NCBI GenBank assembly: GCA_028274465.1
Contig: CM051456.1
Coordinates: 12,861,745-12,925,744, forward strand
DNA length: 64,000 nucleotides
Direction: 5' to 3'
Source of the DNA: Plantago ovata
Taxonomy: Eukaryota; Streptophyta; Magnoliopsida; Lamiales; Plantaginaceae
In this document: positions 21,720-40,693 of the stretch, piece by piece
How the letters are laid out: each line of letters opens with the position of its first letter
Position numbering within the stretch: position 1 is the first letter of the stretch
Translations under genes and position numbers: made by a program
Notes under the pieces: generated by a model
The model's input: only the letters and a program-made list of their open reading frames with translations
What the model was told of the DNA's origin: nothing
The model's database searches: none

Positions 21720-22294
21720 TAGGGTTGTATTTCGAACCGAACGAACCGAACAAGAGGCTTATCGAACGTTCGTTCGTTAAGCATATATTATGTTCGGTTC
21801 ATGTTCGCCGAACAATTCATAGCATGTTCATGTTCGGTTCGTTAAAATAATAAAATGTTCATGTTCGTTCATTAAAGTTCGTTGTTCATTTGTTCACGAA
21901 CGTTCATTAACACAAAAAGGCCTAAAATCCAACAATATTGATACTACAAAATTAATTTAAATATCCTGCCAAAATTGTCTAAGAACATTATATAAGTCAC
22001 AATAAAAATATAAAATTAACACCAAATATTAAACAAAGCACAAAACAAGTTAAAGGTAGCATGTATAATAATTATATATGTATATATTTTATATTTATTT
22101 AATATATTATATTATACCATGTTCACGAACTGTTCGCGAACAACTGAACAGAAACTAACATGTTCGTGTTCGGTTCGTTATATTAACGAACATGTTCGCG
22201 AACTGTTCGGTCAAAACCGAACCGAACACGAACCGAACGTTGACCGAACAATTTCGCGAACGTTCACGAACATTCGGTTCAACATACAGCCCTA
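21720..22294. mobile_element. Non-autonomous hAT element, 575 bp, with 8-bp target duplication
   Basis: The 8-bp direct repeat gtggtgat flanks it on both sides (21712-21719 and 22295-22302). The termini are inverted repeats tagggttgtat and atacagcccta with one mismatch. An 8-bp duplication and short TIRs are the hAT signature. Both subterminal regions are packed with gaacgttcg, cgaacc and ttcggttcg words in both orientations, giving dense overlapping palindromes, while the core (about 21910-22110) is plain AT-rich. No transposase is encoded. The intact target duplication suggests a fairly recent insertion. Confidence 0.92.
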
Positions 22295-22302
22295 GTGGTG
22301 AT

Positions 22303-22829
22303 AACCACAGATCTATGCTAAAGCTGCCAGATTATATTTGAAATACCCCTCAAAATTAAAGATGAAAAATGTCAGGGGTCCCCTAAATGATGAGACTCTA
22401 AGCCCCCATTTGGCACCCCTAGCATTGCATCTGCTTTTGTAAAGAAAGTCAAAATCGCATCCACAAGCCAACAAATGTTGCTCGAAGGTGGTGCAATCTT
22501 AAATCTTCTAAATGTATTTAAGAGCATTGGGATTCAATAATGATGTCTTCTGACTGGTAAACTACATGAATGGTTTGAGTTGTACAAGTAGTATTTGTTG
22601 GCAAAAAGGCCAGGGGTGTAAATCATAAACGAAGATCTGATCTAGTGTTTGAGAAACGGAACTCAAAGGAGCAGTAAAAGCCATGGGATGATGATATGCA
22701 TATGCTTGACCAGAGCAGAGCAGGGAGCTAGGAAACTTAACTAATCAGTCAAAGAGGAAGAAAGGTGTAGCACTGTGGCGTTTTACACTTTTACCATTAA
22801 AAAAATGTGAAGAACAAAATGGAAGAATT
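22303..22829. other. Intergenic, no feature seen
   Basis: Unique-looking AT-rich DNA between the hAT element and tRNA-Thr. No coding frame or repeat is supported. Confidence 0.4.
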
Positions 22830-22901
22830 AGCCCCCGGCGAGGATCGAACTCGCGGCCTTTCGCTTACGAAGCGAACGCAATACCACTATGCTACGGAGG
22901 C
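22830..22901 (-). tRNA. tRNA-Thr (CGU)
   Basis: This is a 72-nt minus-strand cloverleaf. The acceptor strand GCCTCCG pairs with CGGGGGC, discriminator T. Box A is TAGCATAGTGGTA, the anticodon stem TTCGC/GCGAA encloses loop TTCGTAA (anticodon CGU), and box B is GTTCGATCC. All stems pair, so the gene looks functional. Confidence 0.95.
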
Positions 22902-23341
22902 AACTTCATATCTATTCTTTTCATATTTGTTTATTATTCGTTTGTGTAGTTAATGTCATGAATCATTCAGGCCATTATATCTATGTATGTAAAACGTCGA
23001 GTGAATCATGGTGTTCCTATTGATTTTATTATCGACTTTAACTATTTTTTTAGATTCTATACATTTGATTTTGGATCGAAATTTTAAGAGATTTATATAA
23101 TGACTTTATAGTGTGTTGGTTTAGTGGCAGGACCCACAATAAAATTGTGAGATAAAGATTTGCCAAAAATGGAAACGTATAGAATCCAGATAAACGGACG
23201 AAAATGAACTAAGTATAGAATCCAGAAAAACAGATGAGTAATACGTGATCGTACGAAGGAGACAAACCTATTGAATTACTAGCTAAAATTGAATTTCATT
23301 TTAATAGAAATTCAAAATTAAGTAGTGATTGATATCTATAA

Positions 23342-23968
23342 GACCGACCGCATCGCTTGCATGATGAGGTTTTGTAAAACGTTTGCTCGGCAAACGTTTC
23401 ATGCTGATAGCAAACGCGTTAGATCTATCTTTTTTCTTTTTTACTTTTTTTTTTTACTTTTTGTTGTTTTATCCTTTATTATTTTTATTTTTTGATTGCC
23501 TTATATTTTTAAAATCAATAGAAAAATAATATTTAAATAATATGAAGTATGAAAATTTTATGTTATTTTAATAAATTAATGATATTTAAATAATATGAAG
23601 TATGAAGTTTGATGTTATTTTAATTAATTAATGATATCTAAATAATATAAAGTATGAAATTTTATGTTATTTTAATTTTATATTATTTTAATTAATTAAT
23701 GACATTTAAATAATATGAAATATGAAATTTTATGTTATTTTAATTTTAGGTTATTTTAATTAATTAATGATATTTAAATAATATGATGTATAATGTTTTG
23801 AAAGAAATGTAAAAAAGAAATAAAGTAGTTTAAGAAGAAATGGGAAAAGAAAGAGAAATGTTGGATTAGATAGAGTATGAGAGTTGGAGATGAAGAGTAT
23901 ACGATAGAGTTAGATGTGAGTGGAATGCTGACTTGGCGTAAACTAGAGTTTGTGGGTTGGAAATAGTC
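23342..23968. mobile_element. Tourist-like (PIF/Harbinger) element, tentative
   Basis: The left end GACCGACCGCATCGC follows TAA (23339-23341) and shares the word CCGCATCGC with the left end of the palindromic element at 42650-43080. A right end at 23968 is followed by TAA, but its inverted match is weak (only GAC plus scattered bases). T-rich DNA on the left and A-rich purine DNA on the right would pair in part. An internal tandem array lies at about 23523-23795. Boundaries are uncertain. Confidence 0.4.
23523..23795. repeat. AT-rich tandem repeat, about 5 units near 60 bp
   Basis: Repeated words are atttaaataatatgaagtat, gaaattttatgttattttaa and ttaattaatga, recurring every 55-75 bp with indels. 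Confidence 0.8.
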
Positions 23969-24840
23969 TAAATCCTTTTGAATCCCAATTTTTATTTTTT
24001 GAAATAGGAACATGAATTGCATTAAACTGGAATAGTATTTATATTTATAGATCTAACATAACTATTACTATAATTTAAATCTAATACACGATTAAGTTGA
24101 CTTAGCACACATTCCACACAAAATGCATACAATTACTTGAATCCCAATTAATATTCAACAATTGGAGAAATATATAAGATACTTTCCTTCTTTTTGCTCT
24201 CTACATTCGGGCCTGCTCTACGATGAGGTTTGGTTAGTACTTTTGGCCGATCTGCCTAAGACAAAGTTGTGGTGATTTAACTAAGTAGTGTATGACTGAA
24301 GAGGGAATCTCGTAGATACTCTCAAATAGTAATGTGAATATTAGATAGAGGTTACTTCATAAATAAATGTGATGGTTGTGCTCCATTTATATGAAAATAT
24401 GAGGGGATCGGATCCCAAAAAGCCTAGAGGTTTGTCTCCTTCGTACGATGATGACACGTGTTGGCATCATGTTCTTCCTCAATCTCGTGGTGGGCCTTGA
24501 GGCCTTTCCACATAGTTCATTCGCAGATAGACCCTTTGGGCAGGAATTACTAATGTGTTGTTATAGAGATGCGCTTGCCATTTGATCGCCTATTGTGGTC
24601 TCAATTTATCTTCTCCTTTCTTGCTAAGCTTCGACCATGTTATCATTGTAACCGTATCTGGGGCTTTCATACGTCATAAGATGTACGTGGTCTCTTGAAT
24701 ATGATTATACCAGCCCGTGATATGTAACTCTTATTATTATTAGAATATTATTAAGTAATATACTGTTAATAACTTAATTAATATATACAACAACAACAAC
24801 AGTAGAAAATGAATTCGAAATTCAAAAATCCTACTACTTA
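23969..24840. other. Intergenic, no gene seen
   Basis: Mostly unassigned DNA with no supported coding frame. The last three bases (TTA, 24838-24840) form the left target site of the Harbinger-like element that follows. Confidence 0.4.
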
Positions 24841-26389
24841 GGCCATCTCCAGCAGTGTTCTGTTGGGGTTCTGTTGGCCTCAACAGAACCCGAACAGAAC
24901 TCCAGCAGTGTTCTGTTGGGTTTAATGACAGAACCCGTTCTGTTCTACAGAACCGGTTCTGTTGGGTTATGTTGCTTTTTTATTTTCTTTTTCCATTTTC
25001 TTTATCTTTTTTTTTTTAACTTTTTATTGTTTCATTTTTATTTATATCATTCAATTTCATTTATTCTTTTGTTTTATTTCCTTTTCTTTTATATTTGCAT
25101 TTTATTATTCCTATTTAAAAGTTGATCTTCAATTTTGTAACGACCCGAAAAATAATAATGAAAATTTAAACGACTTTATTTTCAAAATAAGTTTTGTCTA
25201 GTCGTCGAAAGCTCAAAGAGTCTAAAAGGCCACAAACGGCAAACAACCAAAATGCAACTGAAAGTTCGAAATAAGAAATAACTAAGTTTCAGCAAATTAT
25301 TCAATAAAAACCCCTTCCCACTCTCCGTTGCTGAACGTCTAAGACTCTGGATCCTTCGAAGTGCGATCTACAAGAAGGCGAAAAGGAGTGTGAGACAATG
25401 AAAAATCTCAGTGGTGTTCCATGTGTGAATGAACAATAATTATGAAACAAGATATAACAAAATGAAATAGTAATAATTAATTAACATAAGATCATTTAAA
25501 AACATATAACGAAACGAAACTGAGTTGTCGATGCAGCCACCATAAGACTCCCAACCGAAATTCTTCTCTCTCCGGACAGGAAGCTATCACTGTCAAACGA
25601 CACGAAGACCACGCCATGGTATACGTGGATGAAACTCTACGACCCCAAGAACCAATGAAAACTTCTATCACTGCGTTAGAGGGGAATAGGCGAGAATAAC
25701 CCTATGAACAACTCGACAACCCTAACTGCCCGAACCTATTCACAGTTTACTCTAACCGAAAGGATACGTATCCGAAATGAAACGAAAATAATAAAAGTGA
25801 TAACGAAATCATATACATATATAGATTGAGCGTAAGCATGAGAAAACTGACTTTAATGCAATTTAAACTGAGAATTTCATGAGTTTGATTTTCACAAGTT
25901 TGATGCATTATATATAATATATAGTATTAACATAACCTCCTTGTAGCTTCTCAAACTATAATATAATTTTGGGTGGAACACTCACCTCAAGACTTGACAA
26001 CAGATAGAACCACAACTCACCATTAGGATAAAAAGATTACTTCTTACTACAAGAGACAAGAATAAAATTAACCTACCCTTAAGTACCCCAAACTCTCGAC
26101 TGAAACTCAAGACATTGATCACATCAAACAGTAAACAGTAGGCAGGCAGCAAAAACAAAGACATACACTACTAACAATTCGGCAAACTCAATTTTGACAG
26201 AAACAAATTAGGTGAGCTGGTTTTTCGCTAACATACGTACATGATAAACTAGTACAAACAGTAACATGCAACTTAATTACTTGATATGAAAAATGATTAA
26301 TCCATTGTCCTCACATGCCTAATCACTTAAATCATTTAATCTAACCCAATGCTGGAATGGATGCACGCAAGAAAGCTAACATGCATAAA

Positions 26390-26615
26390 TCAGTTAATTA
26401 ATCACATGACCACACGGTTGACCACATTGCATGCACAGTACATGTATTACTAGCAACAACATTTAGCAAACATTTAGCAAAGTATGTACAGGTGCTAATT
26501 AATCATGCATAAACCACTTAATTAATCACATGACCACACGGTTGACCACATTGGATGCATACATGTATTACTAGCAACAACATTTAGCAAAGTATGTACA
26601 GGTGCTAATTAATCC
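26390..26615. repeat. Tandem duplication of about 115 bp inside the solo LTR
   Basis: Two adjacent units contain taattaatcacatgaccaca, cggttgaccacatt, tattactagcaacaacattt and agtatgtacaggtgctaatt. The first has an extra acatttagcaa stutter. Confidence 0.88.
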
Positions 26616-27317
26616 TCAATTATCTTATGGCAGAAACATAAGCTGGGTATATATATATACAATTCATTAACGCTTTTAAACTCTGCTTCTAGCTAGATTA
26701 ACTAATTTAAACGAGTAAGAACATGCCGGAAAGGCTAATAGTGCATATATATTACAACAAGCAGTTTATATATATCAGCGCACGTATCTCTCACAGATAA
26801 ATTAAAAGAGTGACATTAAAAGATCAGAAACAACCCATAAACAAGATCATACAGAACACATAAACTCCTCTAATCTCTCTCCCAAACCCCGAAACTTAGC
26901 TAAAAGGAACGCAGGATACTAACCGGAAGATGAGATGATGATAACAAACTGGCAGATGCAGCAAACAAAACAGGACAGGGCCTCCTTAACGATTCTACGA
27001 AAAACAGATTCGAGGATTTACAAATGAGGGATAAGTCTGAGGTTTCACGAATCTTATTGAAATTAATGAATCAGAAACTTACCGAACAACAGTAGATGAA
27101 AGCTAAACGCAGACGAGGCGGAACCAAGCAACAAACCGAACCGAACGTACTAATTCCCAGAACCTCTACGGAGAAAAGATTACAGAGATTCTTGAGTCAG
27201 GGCAAAGAATAAAGTGATGAAACCAATTGACTAAGAGTCGAAGAACTTACCGAAAGATAGCGTAGTAACCAGGGTGTACGTAAGTCCTAAACGGAATCAA
27301 GGGTTGGTAGAAAGATA

Positions 27318-27550
27318 CTACCTCCAGGTCAAAGCTTCCCGTTCCGTTTTGTTGACTTTTTTTTCGATCGCAAATTACTTATAAATCATATAGGAGAAAA
27401 AAATAAAAAAGTTATATTAAAATAGTACAAATATCAAACTATTTTATAATAATTTTTTTAAATTTTTTATTCGATGTGATTTAGAAGTAATTTATAACCC
27501 AAAAATAGTCAACAAAATGAAATGGGAAATATTTGACTGGACGGAGTGAG
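27318..27550. mobile_element. Stowaway-like MITE, copy 3, nested in the solo LTR
   Basis: This 233 bp element is flanked by TA (27316-27317 and 27551-27552). The ends ctacctccaggtcaaagctt and tttgactggacggagtgag are inverted repeats. Inner blocks cgttttgttgact and agtcaacaaaatg also pair. It is related to the copies at 948-1206 and 6251-6499. Confidence 0.85.
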
Positions 27551-28319
27551 TACAATCTTTGGTGTGGAGTAGTAAATACGCAGAAGAGCAGTGATTGAAA
27601 AAAAAAAAAGAAGTAGGCGTCCCTGACGTTTATAAGAAGAAGATCGTGGGAGACGTTCCTAGAATTTTGCTAACCGTTGGAGCGTGTGATAACATATGGA
27701 AGACTTAGTAATCCTACGTAAAACAGAAACCAAGTAATGCAAAACTCTTTTATTTTTCCTCCAGCTAACTAATTCCAAACTAATTAATTAATTAAGGAAA
27801 TAAACACATTAATTAATTAAATTAAAAAACGGGGTTTTACAAATTTTATTTATGTTTTAAAATTATATACCAATGTTATTTCAAATTTAAACTTTGATTC
27901 TTGAACGAAATATTTACAACGAAATTTAAAATCGAAATAGATGATGACTCTATAAATAATAATACATGAGAATTTAAAAATTCACTTTGCTAAAAATTAA
28001 AATTATAAATTCCTAATTAAAAACAAACCCATACACTTACTTTAAAACTAATTCTACATCATTCAACTCCATGCTATGGCGAGGTCGAGAATGTTCCAAG
28101 TCATGAATAAGTACCAAAGCAAGGTAGAGGAAGGAGCACCAGTTAGTGAAGTTGAGACGATTGAGTACAATGAAGCACGTGAATTTTAGGCCTTAATAAA
28201 AAGGAATAATATTTTTATGTTATTGTGGTAGTTTTAAGTTTCGACTAGTATGTTTTTAATTTTTAATTTTTTTTGTAATTTTTATTTATCAAGTATTTTA
28301 ATTTTTAAAATTAATGTAA

Positions 28320-28359
<40 letters not shown>

Positions 28360-28361
28360 TA
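28320..28361. repeat. (TTA)n/(ATT)n microsatellite
   Basis: About 42 bp of uninterrupted trinucleotide repeat in the right half of the Harbinger-like element. Confidence 0.95.
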
Positions 28362-28923
28362 GTGGTGTTAAAATGAAATAAAAGAATGAGTTTAAAAAAG
28401 AAATGAAAAAAAGAATGAAATAAAAAATGAGTTTAAAAAAGAAATGAGAAAAGAAATTAAATTGTGGGTTCTAACTGCCGGAGAAGGTTGGTGGTGTTTG
28501 GATTATGTTCTATGAAAATTTGATGTGGCAGAAGAGAGATTGTATTTGAATTTTATTGGGTTCTAACATGTAACATGTGGAGATGGGCTTAGGAATATCA
28601 CCACGCACTACTCTCACAAGACATCAAACAATCTAAAAACCTCGAACTAAGATAGGCGCGAATTGTGTGAATAAAGACCTAGGTGCCTACCCCGACGACC
28701 ATAGACAAGACCAGTCCAGGACTACTCACCTTAGTCACCTGACTTTCCTCCTTTCCTCCACCGTAGAGCCGCCGTGAGGTGACCTAGCCGGCCACCAATT
28801 TGTGCGAATTCAAGCGTAATTAAGTCCAGATGATTAATATTTGATTATTTTCTAAGAACTACGTGAAGAAGGAGAGCAGCAGCGAAGCAAACAATTTTAT
28901 CCTCCGAGGAAGAACACCTAAAC

Positions 28924-36100
<7,177 letters not shown>

Positions 36101-38430
36101 TTGCGTTCAATGCTGGTATGTATCTGGAACAAATCCCATAAGTTATAAGGCTTTAATTTTTTAACTTCAGCACACATAGCTAAATGTGGATGAAAGATTT
36201 GAACTCTTAATTCTTAATAAACAGTTGGTTCTGAGATTTAGTGTGTAAAACTATCAGTTTCCTGTTCCATTCCAAAATTGTGGTTGCATTGTTTGTGTTG
36301 CTCTGAATTCTTAAGTTTTGTTTGAATTATTTTGTTCTATCTTTCCTGATAACACTGACTTAGACCTAGTCACTGATGTTTAATATTCTGTTTGGCAGTA
36401 GATACATGTTCTATGATCATGGGTGTTTCCCGTTCACTGAGTGCGGGCAGCATCAAACTATGTTAGGATGTTATTGCGGCGATCAATCTTGTGAGGGCCG
36501 TGGAAGTGGGAGTGCCTTAAATATTTGCAACCAGTGACTTGAGGAATTGTTGGTGGAGTCTGCATCCTTGGACACACAGCACTCCTGTCTTGTGATAACG
36601 GATTTTCAAGAAGTGGCATACAAGCCAGCCAGTATTCTTACCTCTCAACTTAGTGAATGCCGCTGGAAGACACTAATTCATGTATGTTCCATTCCATATA
36701 GATGACGTATATATGCATGAGAGGATAGATAAGTGTTTCTGTTACATTTGTTCAAGTCTATTTCTTTTTGTATCTCTGCTTCGATAATAGGCAGCGGTTT
36801 TTACTAGATTTGTAATGTATCCTAAGCATACGATTTAGTTGAGTGACTCTGAATATTAAGAATAGAATCTTGACTCTTGAGACCTTGTTTAGGAACTAAA
36901 CGGAACCCTCATTAGTGTTAATATGCCAACATTTGGATGTTTGTTATTTATTTAAAGGAATAGAATTAAAATTGCGTAGCACTAAATAATGTTATATTAG
37001 TAAATATAATTTGGCTCGTATATGATCCTGTTGAATTCTTGATTTATGATTGGACTTGTATATGTTCATTTGGCTAGCGACGCTGTTTGTATTCGTGGAA
37101 AAACTGGGCAATAAACAGTTGATGACTTTTCTGTTTCTTTATTTAATTTTCTGGTACAGTAAGTGATGACTTTTGTTGTTGCAACTTGCAAGATGACTGC
37201 TGCAAATCATTTACAATGATAGTTCATAGTTTGAAGCTGTGAAGGCATTTGAAGTTTGAATTAGCGAAGTCATTTTGAATTGTAATGGATCGAGATCTAA
37301 TTAATGAAGACCGTATATCGCGGTGCGCATACATACATAATAGTCGTGGTCTGGAACATGTGTGTGACTTGTGAGTATGTCTGTCTGGAGATTGCACTGC
37401 ACCAGGTTTGGATTCTTGTTATTTTTGTTTAGCATTTCACACAACTACATACAATTCAGGAATTTAGAGTTCTCGATACAGTTGAATTTTTATCATAAGT
37501 ATCAAAGTCATTTGCTCACTCGGAGACATTTGACCTGGGTTCGAATCTATGCTCGAAGGTTCTTTGACAGAGTTGGGTTTCTATTAGAAATACTACATTA
37601 TGCATGGCGAATCGAAAAAATATTTTCACCTTAGATGGAACTACTTAAAAATATTATTGAAAAATATATTAGAATGATTAAAGATTTATCTATAGCCGGC
37701 AATCACAATATTAATCAAAAACTTTAATTGTTCTAATCCCAGATTGAGGCTCTGGCATGGGATGCCCCTGCCTAGCATCTCAGACGGTAACCCATCTCAG
37801 ACACACACAATTGTATCATGCAAATCTGAATTAGATACATTAATTCTAAATTATTGCATCACAAACCTCACAATAAATTACAATCTACCCTCAAACAATT
37901 CACGTTTTAAACACATATTATAAGTATAAGTTTGGGAAAAAAAAAACAGAAAATCAAAAAATTGACCAAGTATATTTGGTTTTGGGGGTATAGCCATAGG
38001 TGGTGTGGGCACTACATACATATACAGATACACTAGGTTAAAAAAAAAAAAAACTTTTTAGTAATGTGATAATAATACAACAGCAACAATTAGGTAAAAG
38101 GTCCCCATTTGTCATTTTTCATACAAGACTAGTAATAATAATAAGATAAAACCATACACCAAAAGGAACATGACATAATTAAGCTCTAAATTACTAGTTA
38201 TCAACGTAAACTTGATCAAGTTATCCAAATACAGCTTCCCAGAACTTTCAAAAACTATAATCAACAAACACAATTATGCATGAGCCTTGATTACTCATTG
38301 TAATCAACTCCAACACATGTGGTCCAATTGGGTGTCCTTTAATTTCCAAGTTTTAAAAGTCCACAAAATACAAATTCAATAATATCAATATGTACCACAC
38401 ATCACATATTCAAATGCTCAAAATTCTTGG
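36101..38430. other. Helicase 3' region and intergenic DNA
   Basis: The first several hundred bases are presumably the 3' UTR of the helicase gene. The rest is AT-rich with no supported coding frame; the 87-codon frame at 37371-37634 has no recognisable domain. Confidence 0.4.
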
Positions 38431-38438
38431 TATATATA
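38431..38438 (+). promoter_or_regulatory. TATA box of the methylesterase-like gene
   Basis: A perfect tatatata motif lies 69 bp upstream of the ATG at 38507, so transcription would start near 38463 with a short leader. Confidence 0.6.
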
Positions 38439-38506
38439 GAACCTAAAAACTTAAAAGTCTAAAACACAGATCAAACTTTTTACTAGTACAACACAAACTA
38501 AGAGAA

Positions 38507-38998
38507 ATGGGGAACTCACTTGTATGTTTCTCTCCAGTGCCTAACCAAAAGATACATAACAAAACCAAGCCATCATCAACCTCATCACCATCACCATACT
38601 CATGGCTCACCAGTCCATCTTCCAACAGAATTTCAAGAAAGCAAGCTGCACAGTCTCCATCATGCTCTCCAGCCCCCAAAAAGGAGGTTTTAGACGAATC
38701 GTACATAAAACAACAGGCTCAGATTGCATCCATGCTCTATCGTCATCACATGCAGAACAACAATGATATTCTTCATCAGTTGGGCCGCTCAGTATCGACC
38801 AAGAACCCTCCTAAACCCAAGTATTTGCCTAAGAAATCACGGTCGGTTTCTGGTTCTAATCCTCTGTCTTTGCAGTTGTCTAAACAGGTTGGTTGCTAAA
38901 ACTTGTTCTTGATTTTGTTTGTAATAGTGATCTTATTAGTTAGGTCATTTATGTTTTCCAAGATAACAATGGTATATTTGTAGATTGTTTAAGGATTA

Positions 38999-39041
<43 letters not shown>

Positions 39042-40693
39042 GATTTACCAAGATCAAGAGTTAAGAGTTAAGGCCATCATATTTCTAATGTGGACCAGAT
39101 CAAAGTACATTATTAGGACCAGATCATATTTATCATCTGCAGACTTTTTGAGCATTGAGAAAAGTAAATTGTCACAAGAATATTTATTGAAGTACTGTGA
39201 ACATTACTAGATTAAGTTGTTAAGACTTTGATGGTTGGCTACAAGACTAGACTATTAAGGAGGTAGACTAGACTGGTTTGGTGGGGACAAATGGAATTAG
39301 CCAACAAAAGATGACTTTAGCCATACAAAAACACCATTTTGTATTCTTCTTTTAATATATTTCTACTTCAATTTGACACCAGAGCTACAAGACAAAGTAA
39401 CAGCACAACTCAATAAATCATACTACATATATAAAATCAAATAAAAAAAGAAAAGATAAACACACAATAATCTGCAGATCATCCTCTATTCATCAACTTA
39501 GTTCTTACTATTTCTTATCTAATTTGTACCAACCGTTTAATATTTTATTAAACCTTTATGTAGGATTTTGGGAAAACTGAAGGAGAACAGAGCAAGAATC
39601 ACTTTGTGCTAGTGCATGGAGGAGGATTTGGAGCATGGTGTTGGTACAAGATGATAGCACTCTTGAAAGAATCCAACTGCCAAGTTGATGCCATAGACCT
39701 AACTGGCTCTGGGCTCAATTTCTGTGACATTAACACCATAGCAAATATACAACAATACTCCAAGCCACTTACCGATTTCCTCGAAAATCTGCCTGATGAT
39801 CAAAAGGTATGCGTTCACCACTCCCGTCTTGTCTGGATCGAATCCCTCGTACTCGTTTAATTAATTATGTCAGTCATTTAACGTTATTGGTTGGTAATGC
39901 AGGTGATACTGGTAGGGCATGATCTAGGTGGAGCTTGTGTTTCTTATGCCATGGAGATGCATCCAACCAAAATATCAAAAGCTGTTTTTGTTGCTGCTAC
40001 TATGTTGAGTAATGGCCAGAGTGCTCTTGATGTTTTCTCCCAACAGGTATGTTCTCAAATTCCTATTTCCCACACATACAGCTTTATGCATGTTCCTGTA
40101 TGATTTCAGACTCTCAGACTATGTAAATTTCTCCAAAAGTCACTTGTCAAATTACTAATCTGCTTTGTTCCAGGTTTGCTTCAATGACCTAAACGTACGT
40201 GCTCAGAAATTCTTGTACGCGAATGGAAAGGGTCGAGCTCCAACTGCAATCGCATATGATAGATCACTAGTTCAAGACTTGTTATTCAGTAAAACACCTT
40301 CAAAGGTAAGTGTTCCATAATTCGCAGACCATTCGTTTGTTTCTTCTCTAAAATTTTCGAAGAAAAAATGATAGAGCTTTAATGTTGGCTCTGCAGGACA
40401 TTGCACTTGCATCAGTATCAATGGGGCTTACACCATTTACAGCAATCGCAGAAAAGCTTTCACTCTCAGCACCCAAATATGGTTCAGTTCCACGATTTTA
40501 TATCAAAACAGATGATCACGATTACGCCATACCCCTTCAGCTTCAAGAGGCTATGATACAATCAAATCCACCAGTAGAAGTCTTTGAGCTCAAAGGCTCT
40601 GATCATTCCCCTTTTTTCTCCAGGCCTCAGGCACTGCTCAGGTTCCTGCTACAGATATCAAGCTCACCTATCCCATGCGATTCGACTACTTAA
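38507..40693 (+). CDS. MES11-type methylesterase-like alpha/beta hydrolase, nucleophile Ser replaced by Asp
   Basis: Exons 38507-38887, 39564-39806, 39903-40046, 40174-40305 and 40397-40693 join in frame to 398 residues. A Ser/Pro/Lys-rich N-terminal extension (about 127 residues, starting MGNSLVCFSP) precedes the hydrolase domain, which begins at HFVLVHGGGFGAWCWYKM (oxyanion region). The nucleophile elbow reads GHDLGG, with Asp215 where active esterases have Ser; the catalytic His370 is kept in KGSDHSPFF. This fits the Arabidopsis MES11/13/15 subgroup, which shares the Asp and is only putatively an esterase; active family members demethylate methyl-salicylate, methyl-jasmonate or methyl-IAA. 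MES11 is described as chloroplastic, but Gly2 and Cys7 here could instead allow lipid anchoring. Intron 1 contains a 40-bp T run. Confidence 0.93.
39001..39040. repeat. Poly-T tract in intron 1 of the methylesterase-like gene
   Basis: About 40 consecutive T. Its length in the assembly is unreliable. Confidence 0.9.

Larger units (their letters stand above)
25136..27841. mobile_element. Solo LTR of about 2.7 kb
   Basis: The ends are TGTAACGACCCG and GGGGTTTTACA, giving the canonical TG...CA and a 5-bp inverted terminus (TGTAA/TTACA). A 5-bp target duplication aattt flanks it exactly (25131-25135 and 27842-27846). No second copy of the terminal sequence, primer-binding site or polyprotein frame is found inside, so it is a single LTR left by LTR-LTR recombination. 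LTRs this long beginning TGTAACG are typical of Tekay-like Ty3/gypsy chromoviruses (from memory). It carries an internal 115-bp tandem duplication near 26390-26615 and a Stowaway MITE at 27318-27550. Confidence 0.85.
24841..28588. mobile_element. PIF/Harbinger-like element split by a solo LTR
   Basis: The left terminus GGCCATCTCCAGCAG follows TTA (24838-24840). The right terminus ACATGTGGAGATGGGC is followed by TTA (28589-28591). The TIRs agree at 10 of 11 terminal bases (GGCCATCTCCA against GCCCATCTCCA), and a TTA/TAA duplication is characteristic of PIF/Harbinger. Removing the nested LTR (25136-27841 plus its 5-bp duplication) leaves an element of about 1.0 kb. Its right half has a short frame at about 28075-28188 ending in SEVETIEYNEAREF, reminiscent of the C-terminus of the SANT/Myb-like second ORF of Harbinger elements, but this is weak. 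Confidence 0.7.

Noticed and set aside
24874..25201. Phe-rich hydrophobic frames
   Set aside because: T-rich filler of the Harbinger-like element, crossing the solo LTR junction; not a protein gene.
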